A stretch of DNA of 47,063 bases from Desulfobacteraceae bacterium 4572_35.1 (lineage in GTDB: Bacteria; Desulfobacterota; Desulfuromonadia; Desulfuromonadales; Desulfuromonadaceae). The stretch lies in assembly GCA_002084705.1 (NCBI GenBank), contig NBLX01000001.1:1-47063 (forward strand), given 5' to 3'. The first letter of the stretch is position 1, and every line of letters begins with the position of its first letter. Under the pieces are notes generated by a model. The model was not told the origin of the DNA, made no database searches, and worked only from the letters and a program-made list of their open reading frames with translations. The position numbers were made by a program, and so were the translations under genes. This document shows, in pieces, positions 29,660 to 38,326 of this stretch.

Positions 29660-29920
29660 TTAATTCTCCCTTGTCACTTCTATTTTCAATGCCATTCCGC
29701 CACCAAAGGCGTAACGGTTAGATCCCTTAGCTATCAAAATAGCTCCTTTGCCTTGGCGGTGAATGACCTCGATCTTGTCATTTACCTTAATACCCATACT
29801 GAGCAATTTTTCCTGAATCTTGCGCCCTTGCCGTAGCGATACAATTCGCACCGATTCACCTTCTGTTGCCATGGCAAGAGGGAATGCAGGGGGCAGGTGT
29901 TGATGGTGTGTGTTTTCCAT
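29660..29920 (-). CDS. Second FeoA-domain protein
   Basis: EGESVRIVSLRQGRKIQEKLLSMGIKVNDKIEVIHRQGKGAILIAKGSNRYAFGGGMALKIEV. Confidence 0.9.
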   Translation of the reverse strand: MENTHHQHLPPAFPLAMATEGESVRIVSLRQGRKIQEKLLSMGIKVNDKIEVIHRQGKGAILIAKGSNRYAFGGGMALKIEVTREN

Positions 29921-29950
29921 GACTAAAAGTCCTTTCGTGCTAATCGCAAA

Positions 29951-29965
29951 TGAAAAGCATTTTCA
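29951..29965. promoter_or_regulatory. Fur-box-like dyad TGAAAAGCATTTTCA upstream of feoA
   Basis: Perfect 6-3-6 palindrome resembling TGATAATNATTATCA. Confidence 0.6.
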
Positions 29966-29995
29966 ATATCAGATGGGAGGGGAATGTAACGATAT

Positions 29996-30010
29996 TGATA
30001 ACCATTGTCA
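29996..30010. promoter_or_regulatory. Fur-box-like dyad TGATAACCATTGTCA upstream of feoA
   Basis: Differs from the 7-1-7 Fur consensus TGATAATNATTATCA at two defined positions. Confidence 0.7.
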
Positions 30011-30150
30011 ATAGGTAAATTGGTTATTTGTTTTTATGGAAAAGGGTGGCTTCTTTAACGAGAGTTTTCTCTATGATTGTATTTTGCAACGTGAAAGCCT
30101 GATTCTGGGAATTTATTTGTTTTACGGTAGGGGTTGCGAGTGAATACAAA

Positions 30151-30186
30151 AAAAGCCGCAGTACGGTGTCCGTTACTGCGGCTTTT
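30151..30186 (-). terminator. Rho-independent terminator of the quinone oxidoreductase gene
   Basis: AAAAGCCGCAGTA-CGGTGTCCGT-TACTGCGGCTTTT; T tract in minus-strand sense. Confidence 0.88.
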
Positions 30187-30221
30187 ATCTGTTTAATGAT
30201 TAAGTATGGAGGATGTTGTTG

Positions 30222-31214
30222 CTAGCCCTCGCTTATTTTTAGCACGATTTTGCCAAAATGCTTATCTTCTTCCATCATGCGGTGGGCTTCAACGATTTCA
30301 TCGATGGTGAACACTTTTTCGATGATTGGGACTATGGTGCGGTCAGCGAACTTGGGTAGGGCGCGGCGGGTAAACTCGGCGATTATGTCACCTTTTTCAG
30401 CTACGGGTCGGGAGCGTAGCACCGAACCGATGATCTGCTGCCGTTTTACCATCATCAAGGCAAGGTTTAATTCAGCTTTGATGCCGCTGATGATGCCAAT
30501 GATTACTAATTTGCCGGTATATCCGAGGGAGTTCATGTTGGGAGCCAGGTATTTAGCGCCAACGTGATCGAGGATGAGATTTACCCCTTTTTTATTGGTA
30601 AATTCTTTAATTTGTGGGGCAAAATCCGGTGTTGTGGTGTAGTCAATTACCAGATCAACGCCCAACTTTTTAACTCGCTCCATTTTTTCGGGGCTGGAAG
30701 TTACCACCAGCTTGGTGTTGGGGGTGAGTGCCTTGGATAGTTGAACCGCTGCGGTATTAACGCCGCCGCCGCCGCCATGGAAGATAGCTGTTTGATTGTC
30801 CTGCAGGTCACCGATCATGAATACGTTGAGAAATGCGGTGATGTAGCTTTCGCAGACACAGGCACCCTCTTCAAAGCTCATGCTTTCGGGTAGGGTCATT
30901 ACATGGTTGTCGTAGGCCACGGCGTATTCAGCGTAGCCGCCGCCACCGACAAGGGCGATTACACGATCGCCAACCTTCCAGCCTTTAGCATCACTGCCTA
31001 GTTCTGCGATAACACCGGAAACTTCCAACCCTAAAATCTCTGAATCTCCCGGAGGTGCAGGATATTTGCCGGCGCGTTGTACCAAGTCGGGGCGATTGAT
31101 GCTGGTGGCAACAACTTTAATTAATACCTCGTTGGCCTTAGGTGTTGGCTTGTCAATTTCTCCAACTTTTAATACTTCAAGTCCGCCAAATTCGTCGAGA
31201 ACTACTGCTTTCAT
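30222..31214 (-). CDS. NADPH:quinone oxidoreductase / zinc-type alcohol dehydrogenase-like protein (MDR family)
   Basis: MKAVVLDEFGGLEVLKVGEIDKP, NRPDLVQRAGKYPAPPGDSEILGLEVSGVI, IFHGGGGGVNTAAVQL. Confidence 0.9.
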   Translation of the reverse strand: MKAVVLDEFGGLEVLKVGEIDKPTPKANEVLIKVVATSINRPDLVQRAGKYPAPPGDSEILGLEVSGVIAELGSDAKGWKVGDRVIALVGGGGYAEYAVAYDNHVMTLPESMSFEEGACVCESYITAFLNVFMIGDLQDNQTAIFHGGGGGVNTAAVQLSKALTPNTKLVVTSSPEKMERVKKLGVDLVIDYTTTPDFAPQIKEFTNKKGVNLILDHVGAKYLAPNMNSLGYTGKLVIIGIISGIKAELNLALMMVKRQQIIGSVLRSRPVAEKGDIIAEFTRRALPKFADRTIVPIIEKVFTIDEIVEAHRMMEEDKHFGKIVLKISEG

Positions 31215-31388
31215 GTTTTGATCTCCTTCAATTTTTTTAATAAGAAATAAAACCCGATGCGATTATGCTTAATGGATGGAAAAATAAAACGATGTTGTGA
31301 ATTATAGGGATTCCTGTGCTGTATGCAACAGGAAAAGCAATTCGTTTCCTGAATAGTATCAATTTTCCGCTATTTGTTTTTCTGCTCT

Positions 31389-31472
31389 GGCAGGAGTGGT
31401 TTTAACCGCGAAAGTGTCGCGTAATAGCGTGTTTATTGCACAATCATTCGCGAATAAATTTGCTCCTACGAT
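31389..31472. repeat. REP/BIME-like pair: GGCAGGAGTGGTTTTAACCGCGAAAG (31389-31414) and inverted ATTCGCGAATAAATTTGCTCCTACG
   Basis: Both halves resemble the widespread GTAGGAGCGG/AAYTT...RCCGCGA REP consensus, arranged in opposite orientation in an intergenic region. Confidence 0.65.
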
Positions 31473-31500
31473 AAAGCGGAAGCTCAGTGCTAATAAGGAT

Positions 31501-32220
31501 TCATTTTGATATTGGTTGTCGGTGAAAGCGGTAGCCACGCCCACGAACAGTGGTAAAGTGCAGAGGATGTGAAGGGTCGATTTCAAAGTATTTACGTAAT
31601 CTGACTATGAAATTATCGAGGGTGCGCGTCTCGGTGTCTGGATCTACCTCCCATACCGATTTTAGCAGAAAGGCGCGTGATAAAACTTCCCCCTCATGGT
31701 TGAAAAATACTCGTAACATTTTAACTTCAAGCTCGGTTAACTGGATCGGATTTGATCCACCGCTGACGTTGCCGGTGTTCAGATCGATATGGTATGAGCC
31801 GAAGTTGTAGCTGTTGTCTTGTGCTGCAATCTGACGATACCACCCCGAGCGGCGCAACATTCCGGCGATACGCAGCAACAGTTCATCGAGAACGAAGGGT
31901 TTGGCTAGGTAATCGTCAGCTCCTTCGGCAAGTCCTTCGATCCGATCCTGGTCGCCGTTCATGGCGGTAAGCATGAGGATGGGTAACTGTGGATCGATTT
32001 GGCGGATGTGGTGACACAGGGATAGCCCGTCCATTTTTCCGGGGAGCATGCGATCGAGGATTGCCAGGGAGAATTGGTAGTTATCTAGCTTGATAATGGC
32101 TTCTTCAGCTGTTACCGCATGGATAACCTGATAGCCCTCCTGCTGGAGATTGAATATCAATCCCTGGGCGATATGCAACTCATCTTCAACCAGCAAAATG
32201 CAGACTGTTTCGTTGTTCAT
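31501..32220 (-). CDS. OmpR/PhoB-family response regulator
   Basis: CILLVEDELHIAQGL, LAILDRMLPG, LMLTAMNG, YLAKPF; C-terminal wHTH LRKYFEIDPSHPLHFTTVRGRGYRF. Confidence 0.95.
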   Translation of the reverse strand: MNNETVCILLVEDELHIAQGLIFNLQQEGYQVIHAVTAEEAIIKLDNYQFSLAILDRMLPGKMDGLSLCHHIRQIDPQLPILMLTAMNGDQDRIEGLAEGADDYLAKPFVLDELLLRIAGMLRRSGWYRQIAAQDNSYNFGSYHIDLNTGNVSGGSNPIQLTELEVKMLRVFFNHEGEVLSRAFLLKSVWEVDPDTETRTLDNFIVRLRKYFEIDPSHPLHFTTVRGRGYRFHRQPISK

Positions 32221-33167
32221 GGTTTCGACTCATCTATTCTGGGCAAAACAATATGAAAAGTTGTCCCCTGTTGCGTTCCGTCGCTGTGGAGGGTGATTTT
32301 CCCTTTGTGCCGTTTGATGAGGGCGCGGGCTATAAACAGTCCCAGACCGGAGCCCTTAATATGGCTATCTTCCTGATGCTGGCGATAAAACAGACGAAAA
32401 ACTTTATGTTGTTCACTAAGTGGTATACCGCGTCCCTTGTCGCGTATCAGCAGATTGCACCTGCCCTGTTCCCCATTAAGCTCGACCCATATTTGCGCCG
32501 GTGGATCGGAGTATAACACTGCATTTTCCAGCAAGTTGCGCAGCACCATTGTTAAAGAATCTGGTTCTATCCTGGCGAAGACGTTGTTGTCAATAGCGCG
32601 CGTCAGGATGGTATCATCAGCCTGACTGTTACCCCACTGGTCCAGGTAGTCGTTGAGAAATTGTGACAGATTGTGTGGACGCAGCGCCAGTCGCCAGCGG
32701 GTCTGTTCCAGCCTGTTGGCTGTTAGCAGCTTATTTATCAGGCTGGTGAGTCGTTCGGTGTCTGTCAGCATGGTGGCGACAAAGCTGTCTAACTGCTGAG
32801 TTTCGGGGTGGTGGCGTTTGATGGTTTCCAGGTGCAGCTGAATAGAAGCTACGGGCGATTTCAGTTCGTGGGTAACCTGAGCGATGAAGTTTTTTTGTTC
32901 ACGGTTGAGAGCGAGTTGGCGGCGCCAATAGATAAAAATAACGTAAACTCCGACTAGAATTACTATCAATAATAGAATTCCCTCGACCAGGATGATCCAA
33001 TCAACTTCTGAGTGAAACAACTCTGGGCTGTATTTTTCGGCAATATTTCGTAATTTACGGTGGCTGCCGAGAAACCAATTGATCCAGAATACAACCACCA
33101 CTATCCAGGTTAATTGGATGGCAATAAAGGCGACAAGGGGGCTGATGTTGGGACGTTGTAGTTTCAT
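32217..33167 (-). CDS. Sensor histidine kinase
   Basis: Two TM segments, FIAQVTHELKSPVASIQLHLE, NLLENAVLYSD, RDKGRGIP, GSGLGLFIARAL. Confidence 0.95.
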   Translation of the reverse strand: MKLQRPNISPLVAFIAIQLTWIVVVVFWINWFLGSHRKLRNIAEKYSPELFHSEVDWIILVEGILLLIVILVGVYVIFIYWRRQLALNREQKNFIAQVTHELKSPVASIQLHLETIKRHHPETQQLDSFVATMLTDTERLTSLINKLLTANRLEQTRWRLALRPHNLSQFLNDYLDQWGNSQADDTILTRAIDNNVFARIEPDSLTMVLRNLLENAVLYSDPPAQIWVELNGEQGRCNLLIRDKGRGIPLSEQHKVFRLFYRQHQEDSHIKGSGLGLFIARALIKRHKGKITLHSDGTQQGTTFHIVLPRIDESKP

Positions 33168-33279
33168 GTCAGTTTACTTACCATTGTTGGGGGCTTGAAA
33201 ACAACCTCGGAAGCTGTTGCTTTTGACAAAAATCTACAGTGAAACCTGCTGTTTTGAAACTAACTGGTGACGATTTAGC

Positions 33280-33354
33280 ACACATCCATGATCCCCATAG
33301 CAAGGGTGTTTGTCGCCATGGATGGGTTCATGTGTCCCTTGATGTGGGGATCAC
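33280..33354. repeat. Imperfect inverted repeat carrying two copies of the GATCCCCA...CAAGGG unit
   Basis: ATGATCCCCATAGCAAGGGTGT (33289 onward) versus reverse complement of TGTGTCCCTTGATGTGGGGATCAC (33331-33354). Confidence 0.65.
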
Positions 33355-33536
33355 GCGCTCATCAGAATAGTTGCAACTAATTTTACATAACTATTACATT
33401 TGACCGGTTCCGTCTCTGGTAGCATGCGTTTTTAGAAAAATAGGTTTTAATACTATTCAGCCTATCTTAAGTAGATTACGTAGAATAGTTGCCAAATAGT
33501 TTATTTGTTGCCTGAACTTAATATTTGGAGAGAGTT

Positions 33537-34592
33537 GTGAGCCCATTAACTATAGGAAAATATACCGTCCCCTATCCACTTATTCAGGGGGGGATGGGGG
33601 TGCGCGTGTCGGCGGCACGTTTAGCTGGAAATGTGGCCAAATGTGGTGGTGTTGGTCTGATAGCCACGGCAGGATTGGTGTTGAACAGCCCATACAAAGA
33701 TAAGCACAATTATTTTGAAGCTGATGCGATGGCCCTGAAAGAGGAGCTGCGCAAGGCCTATGAAATTGCTCCCGATGGGGTCATTGGCACCAACTGTATG
33801 GTGGCGGTAACAAATTACGACGACGTGGTGCGTGCCAGTTGTGAGGGAGGTGCAAAAATCCTTGTTACCGGTGCTGGGTTGCCTCTAACTTTGCCGGGTT
33901 TAACTGCTGATTATCCCGATGTCGCTTTGGTTCCAATTGTTTCATCTGTACGCGCAGCTCGGTTGATTGCGCGTAAGTGGAGCAAGTCGTATAACCGCTT
34001 GCCCGACGCGGTGGTGGTTGAAGATCCAGATACCGCAGGAGGTCATCTCGGCGAAAAAATGGAAAATATTGGCACAGGTGAATATGATCAATATGCCACG
34101 GTACGCGAAGTGAAAGCTTATTTTCGTGATGAGTGGGATTTAGATATCCCAATTATTGCCGCAGGTGGTGTGTGGGATCGAGCCGATTTGGAATATGCCC
34201 TGGCTAATGGTGCCGATGCGGTGCAGATGGCCAGCCGTTTTGTGTGTACCGAAGAGTGTGATGCCGACGCTGCCTTTAAACAGGCGTATCTTGATTGTAC
34301 CAAGGAAGATATTGGCTTGATCATGAGTCCGGCAGGGCTGCCAGGGCGCGCCTTGAAGGGTAATCTCGACAAAATTCGTGCTCATGATATTGATGGTAAG
34401 GTAAGTTGTCCCTCTGCTTGTTTGAAGAAATGCAGTTATCGTAAATCAAAAGACTGCTTTTGTATTGTCCATGCGTTAGATCGTTCCCAGCAGGGTGATC
34501 GCGAGACTGGATTGATTTTTTGTGGCACCAATGCCTGGAAATCGGATAAAATTGAAACGGTTGCGGATATTTTTGCCGAACTGTTTGATTGA
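33537..34592 (+). CDS. Nitronate monooxygenase / 2-nitropropane dioxygenase-like flavoprotein
   Basis: YPLIQGGMGVRVSAARLAGNVAKCGGVGLIATAG, VVVEDPDTAGGHLG, IPIIAAGGVWDRADLEYALANGADAVQMASRFVCTEE. Confidence 0.92.
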   Translation: MSPLTIGKYTVPYPLIQGGMGVRVSAARLAGNVAKCGGVGLIATAGLVLNSPYKDKHNYFEADAMALKEELRKAYEIAPDGVIGTNCMVAVTNYDDVVRASCEGGAKILVTGAGLPLTLPGLTADYPDVALVPIVSSVRAARLIARKWSKSYNRLPDAVVVEDPDTAGGHLGEKMENIGTGEYDQYATVREVKAYFRDEWDLDIPIIAAGGVWDRADLEYALANGADAVQMASRFVCTEECDADAAFKQAYLDCTKEDIGLIMSPAGLPGRALKGNLDKIRAHDIDGKVSCPSACLKKCSYRKSKDCFCIVHALDRSQQGDRETGLIFCGTNAWKSDKIETVADIFAELFD

Positions 34593-34641
34593 TTGCTTTT
34601 GGCATCCATACTTAATATACAAATTAATAAAACATCCTCTT

Positions 34642-34672
34642 CCAGCGAATCAGCTTATTGCCGATTCGCTGG
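34642..34672 (+). terminator. Rho-independent terminator downstream of the nitronate monooxygenase gene
   Basis: CCAGCGAATC-agcttattgcc-GATTCGCTGG followed by TTTTGGTTT. Confidence 0.8.
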
Positions 34673-34722
34673 TTTTGGTTTGTGCCTGGCAAGTGGTTAA
34701 AATTAAGAAAGAATAGGCAGTT

Positions 34723-35226
34723 ATGAAAACTAATATTACACTTATTGGTATGCCCGGTGCTGGCAAGAGCACTGTTGGCATAGTTTTGGCCAAAAATATG
34801 AGTATGGGGTTTATTGATACCGATATCCTGATTCAAATTAATCGCCAGCAGTCGTTGCAGAGTATTTTGGATACTAAAGGTTATCTGTATTTACGTCAGG
34901 TTGAAGAGGAGGAGATTCTGCGTTTGAATATCGATAACCAGGTGATAGCTACCGGAGGTAGTGCCGTATATAGCACCAAGGCTATGCAATATCTTCAGCA
35001 GATTTCAACTGTTGTTTTTCTTGATGTCAGCCTGGATGAGATTCGGCGACGAATTCATAACTTTTCTACGCGTGGTATTGCTTGTGCGCCAGATCAAAGT
35101 TTTGAGGAACTTTTTGCTCAGCGATTGCTGTTATACCGTCGCTATGCCGATGTAACTATTGATGGTAGTTGTGCTGCGCAGGAGGAGATTGCCGAAACGA
35201 TTGAGAAACTTGTCACAAGTTTATAA
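34723..35226 (+). CDS. aroK: Shikimate kinase
   Basis: ITLIGMPGAGKSTVGIVLAKNM, FIDTDILIQ, IATGGSAVYS. Confidence 0.9.
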   Translation: MKTNITLIGMPGAGKSTVGIVLAKNMSMGFIDTDILIQINRQQSLQSILDTKGYLYLRQVEEEEILRLNIDNQVIATGGSAVYSTKAMQYLQQISTVVFLDVSLDEIRRRIHNFSTRGIACAPDQSFEELFAQRLLLYRRYADVTIDGSCAAQEEIAETIEKLVTSL

Positions 35227-35583
35227 GCTAAAAACAATTTTGAGGGCGGCATCAATTTTTTCCATATCGGTGCTAGCTAGCGTGCCACGAATTTTGATTA
35301 AACGATGACGATGGTTAACAGGGCGTGTTTGCAAGCAATCAGCTATTGATTGTTTGTTTAAACCGTTGTTTGGTGAAGGTAGAAGATCCACATTGGTGCG
35401 GATGCGATTTTTTTTATCGTTCCACTGTGTAACTGGCACCACTTGAATGACGGGCACCCGCTCATTGTACACATCGTTGGTCACTATCACACATGGTCTG
35501 ATCTTGCCGGTTTCAGAACCTTGCGTAGGGTCAAGGTTGACATCAATAACCATGCCCCTTTTTAATAAACTTATTCCGGCCAT
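35221..35583 (-). CDS. MazF/PemK-family toxin
   Basis: LKRGMVIDVNLDPTQGSETGKIRPCVIVTNDVYNERVPVIQVVPVT...LPSPNNGLNKQSIADCLQTRPVNHRHRL. Confidence 0.92.
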   Translation of the reverse strand: MAGISLLKRGMVIDVNLDPTQGSETGKIRPCVIVTNDVYNERVPVIQVVPVTQWNDKKNRIRTNVDLLPSPNNGLNKQSIADCLQTRPVNHRHRLIKIRGTLASTDMEKIDAALKIVFSL

Positions 35584-35804
35584 GGGGCTGTTGGTTCCTC
35601 GGTTAAAGATTGCAGTTCTTTATCGGCGGAGTAAACTTCAGCATAAAGGTTCGCCGATCGTTTAAGCGTTTCCAGCTCAAGTTCTTGGCGTAACTTGTCA
35701 ATTGCAGCGCGTAGCATGGAGCTTTTATCTTTAAATCCATAAGATTTATACCCATTTAAAAAATCAACCTGATTTTCTTCAACGCTAAATTTGGCTTGTT
35801 TCAT
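35571..35804 (-). CDS. Antitoxin of the MazF-type TA pair (RHH-like)
   Basis: MKQAKFSVEENQVDFLNGYKSYGFKDKSSMLRAAIDKLRQELE...; its 3' end overlaps the toxin start. Confidence 0.88.
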   Translation of the reverse strand: MKQAKFSVEENQVDFLNGYKSYGFKDKSSMLRAAIDKLRQELELETLKRSANLYAEVYSADKELQSLTEEPTAPWPE

Positions 35805-35998
35805 TTGCTGTGTCCCTCCAATCTTGCAATGTATCCCCAATGCTGGTACCAATAATACGGCCCATTAAAGGTGCGTGTCAATTGTAAAGCGAACATATCC
35901 AATATACGATTGCGAAACTTGTCACTGGTTCCGATCTGGGGTAGACTATGCAACCGTAAAAAATACGTTAGCACATAAATTTTCAGGAGAGCCAACCC

Positions 35999-37111
35999 AT
36001 GGCCGATCAAGAAGAAAAATATATTCCCAAGTGGATAGCTTGGGAAACCACCCGCCGTTGCAATCTGTCCTGCGTTCATTGCCGTTGCTCTTCCGATATG
36101 GATGCGGCATCTGGCGATTTTACCACCGAGGAAGCTTATAAGCTCATCGATGACATCTGTGAGGTCTCCAAACCGGTGCTGGTGTTGTCGGGTGGAGAGC
36201 CGTTGATGCGCCCCGATCTATTTGATATCGCCCGTTACGGTACGTCTAAAGGGTTGCGGATGTGTATCGCTACCAATGGCACATTGGTAACTGACGAAAT
36301 TTGCGCTCAGATGAAAGATGCCGATATCAAGATGGTTTCCCTGTCTCTCGATGGTTCCACTGCCGAGATTCATGATAATTTTCGCCAGAGTCCCGGAGCA
36401 TTTGCCGGGGTTATTCATGCTGCTGAAACCCTGAAGCGTAACGGGATAAAATTTCTGATTAATTCATCTTTTACCAAACGTAATCAGGACGATATTGGGA
36501 ATACTTTTCATTTGGCCAAATCGCTTGGTGCCACGGCATGGTATATGTTCATGATTGTTCCCACTGGTCGTGGCGAAGAGATAATGAACGAGTTGGTCTC
36601 CAAGGACGATTATGAGGAGATCTTGAAGTGGCATTATCAGCAGGAGAAAAATGAAGACGATATCCTGATGCGTCCTACATGTGCTCCCCACTATTACCGC
36701 ATTGTTCCGCAGATGTCGAAAGAGGAGGGTTTTGAGTTTGAGCGGCGCAGCCTCACTTTTTCCACAGGAGGTGGCAAGGGGTGTATTGCCGCGCAGAGTA
36801 TTTGCCTTGTCGATTGCTTTGGCAATCTCAAGCCATGTTCCTATTTTCACTCATCTGTTGGCAATGTTAAGCAACAGTCGTTTAAGGATCTATGGTTTAA
36901 CTCGAAGGTGTTTAACGAACTGCGCGATTTTTCCAAGTACAAAGGAAAATGTGGTGAGTGCGAATATATCGGCGTTTGTGGCGGCTGTCGGGCGCGTGCC
37001 GATGCTGTGTATGGTGACTATCTGGCCGAAGAACCGTTCTGTAACTATATACCCAGCAAGACCCGTAAACGTTTGGAAAAAGAGGCGGCAGAAAACGGAT
37101 CGAAAAATTGA
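35999..37111 (+). CDS. Radical SAM/SPASM protein (NirJ/AhbD-like), adjacent to hemE-hemH
   Basis: CNLSCVHC [4Fe-4S] motif; [13 protein letters not shown]-terminal SPASM-like cysteines ([12 protein letters not shown]...[15 protein letters not shown]). Confidence 0.88.
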   Translation: MADQEEKYIPKWIAWETTRRCNLSCVHCRCSSDMDAASGDFTTEEAYKLIDDICEVSKPVLVLSGGEPLMRPDLFDIARYGTSKGLRMCIATNGTLVTDEICAQMKDADIKMVSLSLDGSTAEIHDNFRQSPGAFAGVIHAAETLKRNGIKFLINSSFTKRNQDDIGNTFHLAKSLGATAWYMFMIVPTGRGEEIMNELVSKDDYEEILKWHYQQEKNEDDILMRPTCAPHYYRIVPQMSKEEGFEFERRSLTFSTGGGKGCIAAQSICLVDCFGNLKPCSYFHSSVGNVKQQSFKDLWFNSKVFNELRDFSKYKGKCGECEYIGVCGGCRARADAVYGDYLAEEPFCNYIPSKTRKRLEKEAAENGSKN

Positions 37112-37112
37112 T

Positions 37113-37181
37113 GTATGGGCGCTGCTTGTCGCGCCCTGAGGTGATACTTGCAATAAATGGCGTGGCAAGCAGCGCCCATAC
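37113..37181. repeat. Long inverted repeat (BIME-like) between the radical SAM gene and hemE
   Basis: GTATGGGCGCTGCTTGTCGCGCC ... GGCGTGGCAAGCAGCGCCCATAC; 21 of 23 Watson-Crick pairs. Each arm also folds as GGGCGC...GCGCCC. Confidence 0.8.
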
Positions 37182-37210
37182 GTATAGAATTTTAACAGGA
37201 GAATGCCCAA

Positions 37211-38245
37211 ATGGCAGAGTATAATTTTATTAAAGCATGTTTTTGCCAGCCCGTTGATCGTGTGCCGGTGTGGTTGATGCGTCAGGCCGGGCGTTATCTG
37301 CCGGAGTATCGAGCAGTGCGTGCCCAGGGTGCCGGAACTTTTCTTGACCTGTGTAAAGATCCACAACGCAGCGCTGAGGTTAGTGTTCAGCCAATAGATA
37401 TTCTTGATGTCGATGCGGCGATCATGTTCTCCGATATTCTCACCCCCATTGAGCCTATGGGGATGGCGCTTGATTTTGTGCCCGGCCCGGTATTCGCCAA
37501 CCCTGTGCGTACCAGTGCCGATGTAGATGCTTTAGTTGTACCGGAGAATATGGCAGAAGCGGTTCCCTACGTGCCGCAGATTATCCAACGTTTGCGCCAG
37601 CAGCTCGAAGGGCGTGTGCCGCTTATCGGTTTCGGTGGTGCTCCATTTACTCTGGCTTGTTATATGGTTGAGGGGAAAGGTAGCAAGGATTTTGCTGCCC
37701 TGAAACGGATGATGTATGGTGACCCCGAGTTGTACCGTACCCTGATGGAAAAAGTTACCGAGATGGACTTGCGCTATCTGAATATGCAGATTGAGGCGGG
37801 GGCGCAAACAATTCAAATTTTTGATACATGGGGCGGGCTGGTCTCTCCGACAGATTTTGAAAAATTTGTTTTACCCTACACCAAAAAGTTGATTGCTGGT
37901 TTAAATCGTAAAGATATTCCTGTCATCTATTTTGTTAAGGGCTCTGGCACCATGCTTGAGCTGGTGAAGGAAGCAGGCAGTGACGTTATCGGTCTCGATT
38001 GGCATATCAACCTTGGCAAGGCTAGGGATATTCTGGGAGACGATGTAGCGGTTCAGGGTAATCTCGATCCGTCAGTTCTCTATGCCCCACAGCCTTACAT
38101 TGAGCAGGAGGTGCAGCGTATCCTCAACGAAAATGATGATCGTCCCGGCTTTATTTTTAACCTTGGTCACGGAATTACACCATCCGTCGATCCGGCAAAT
38201 GCCATCTTCATGGTCGATGCGGTTCATCGTCTTAGTAAGAAATGA
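37211..38245 (+). CDS. hemE: Uroporphyrinogen decarboxylase
   Basis: RVPVWLMRQAGRYLPEYRAVR, AIMFSDILTPIEPMG, GFGGAPFTLACYMVEG, FNLGHGITPSV. Confidence 0.97.
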   Translation: MAEYNFIKACFCQPVDRVPVWLMRQAGRYLPEYRAVRAQGAGTFLDLCKDPQRSAEVSVQPIDILDVDAAIMFSDILTPIEPMGMALDFVPGPVFANPVRTSADVDALVVPENMAEAVPYVPQIIQRLRQQLEGRVPLIGFGGAPFTLACYMVEGKGSKDFAALKRMMYGDPELYRTLMEKVTEMDLRYLNMQIEAGAQTIQIFDTWGGLVSPTDFEKFVLPYTKKLIAGLNRKDIPVIYFVKGSGTMLELVKEAGSDVIGLDWHINLGKARDILGDDVAVQGNLDPSVLYAPQPYIEQEVQRILNENDDRPGFIFNLGHGITPSVDPANAIFMVDAVHRLSKK

Positions 38246-38326
38246 TGTATTTTTGTAGCTGTTCAGTAAAAAGGTAATGACGAAAGGGCGGTGCGATGAG
38301 CATCGCCTTTTTAAATTTTTTGGGAT

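Noticed and set aside
31359-31586. ORF 31359-31586 minus (FIVGANLFANDCAI...)
   Set aside because: It is a translation through the REP-like element and overlaps the response regulator gene out of frame; typical spurious REP ORF.
38281-38315. Terminator-like GCGATG/CATCGC hairpin with T tract between hemE and hemH
   Set aside because: The stem is short with a bulge or very small loop, so I could not call it a terminator with confidence.
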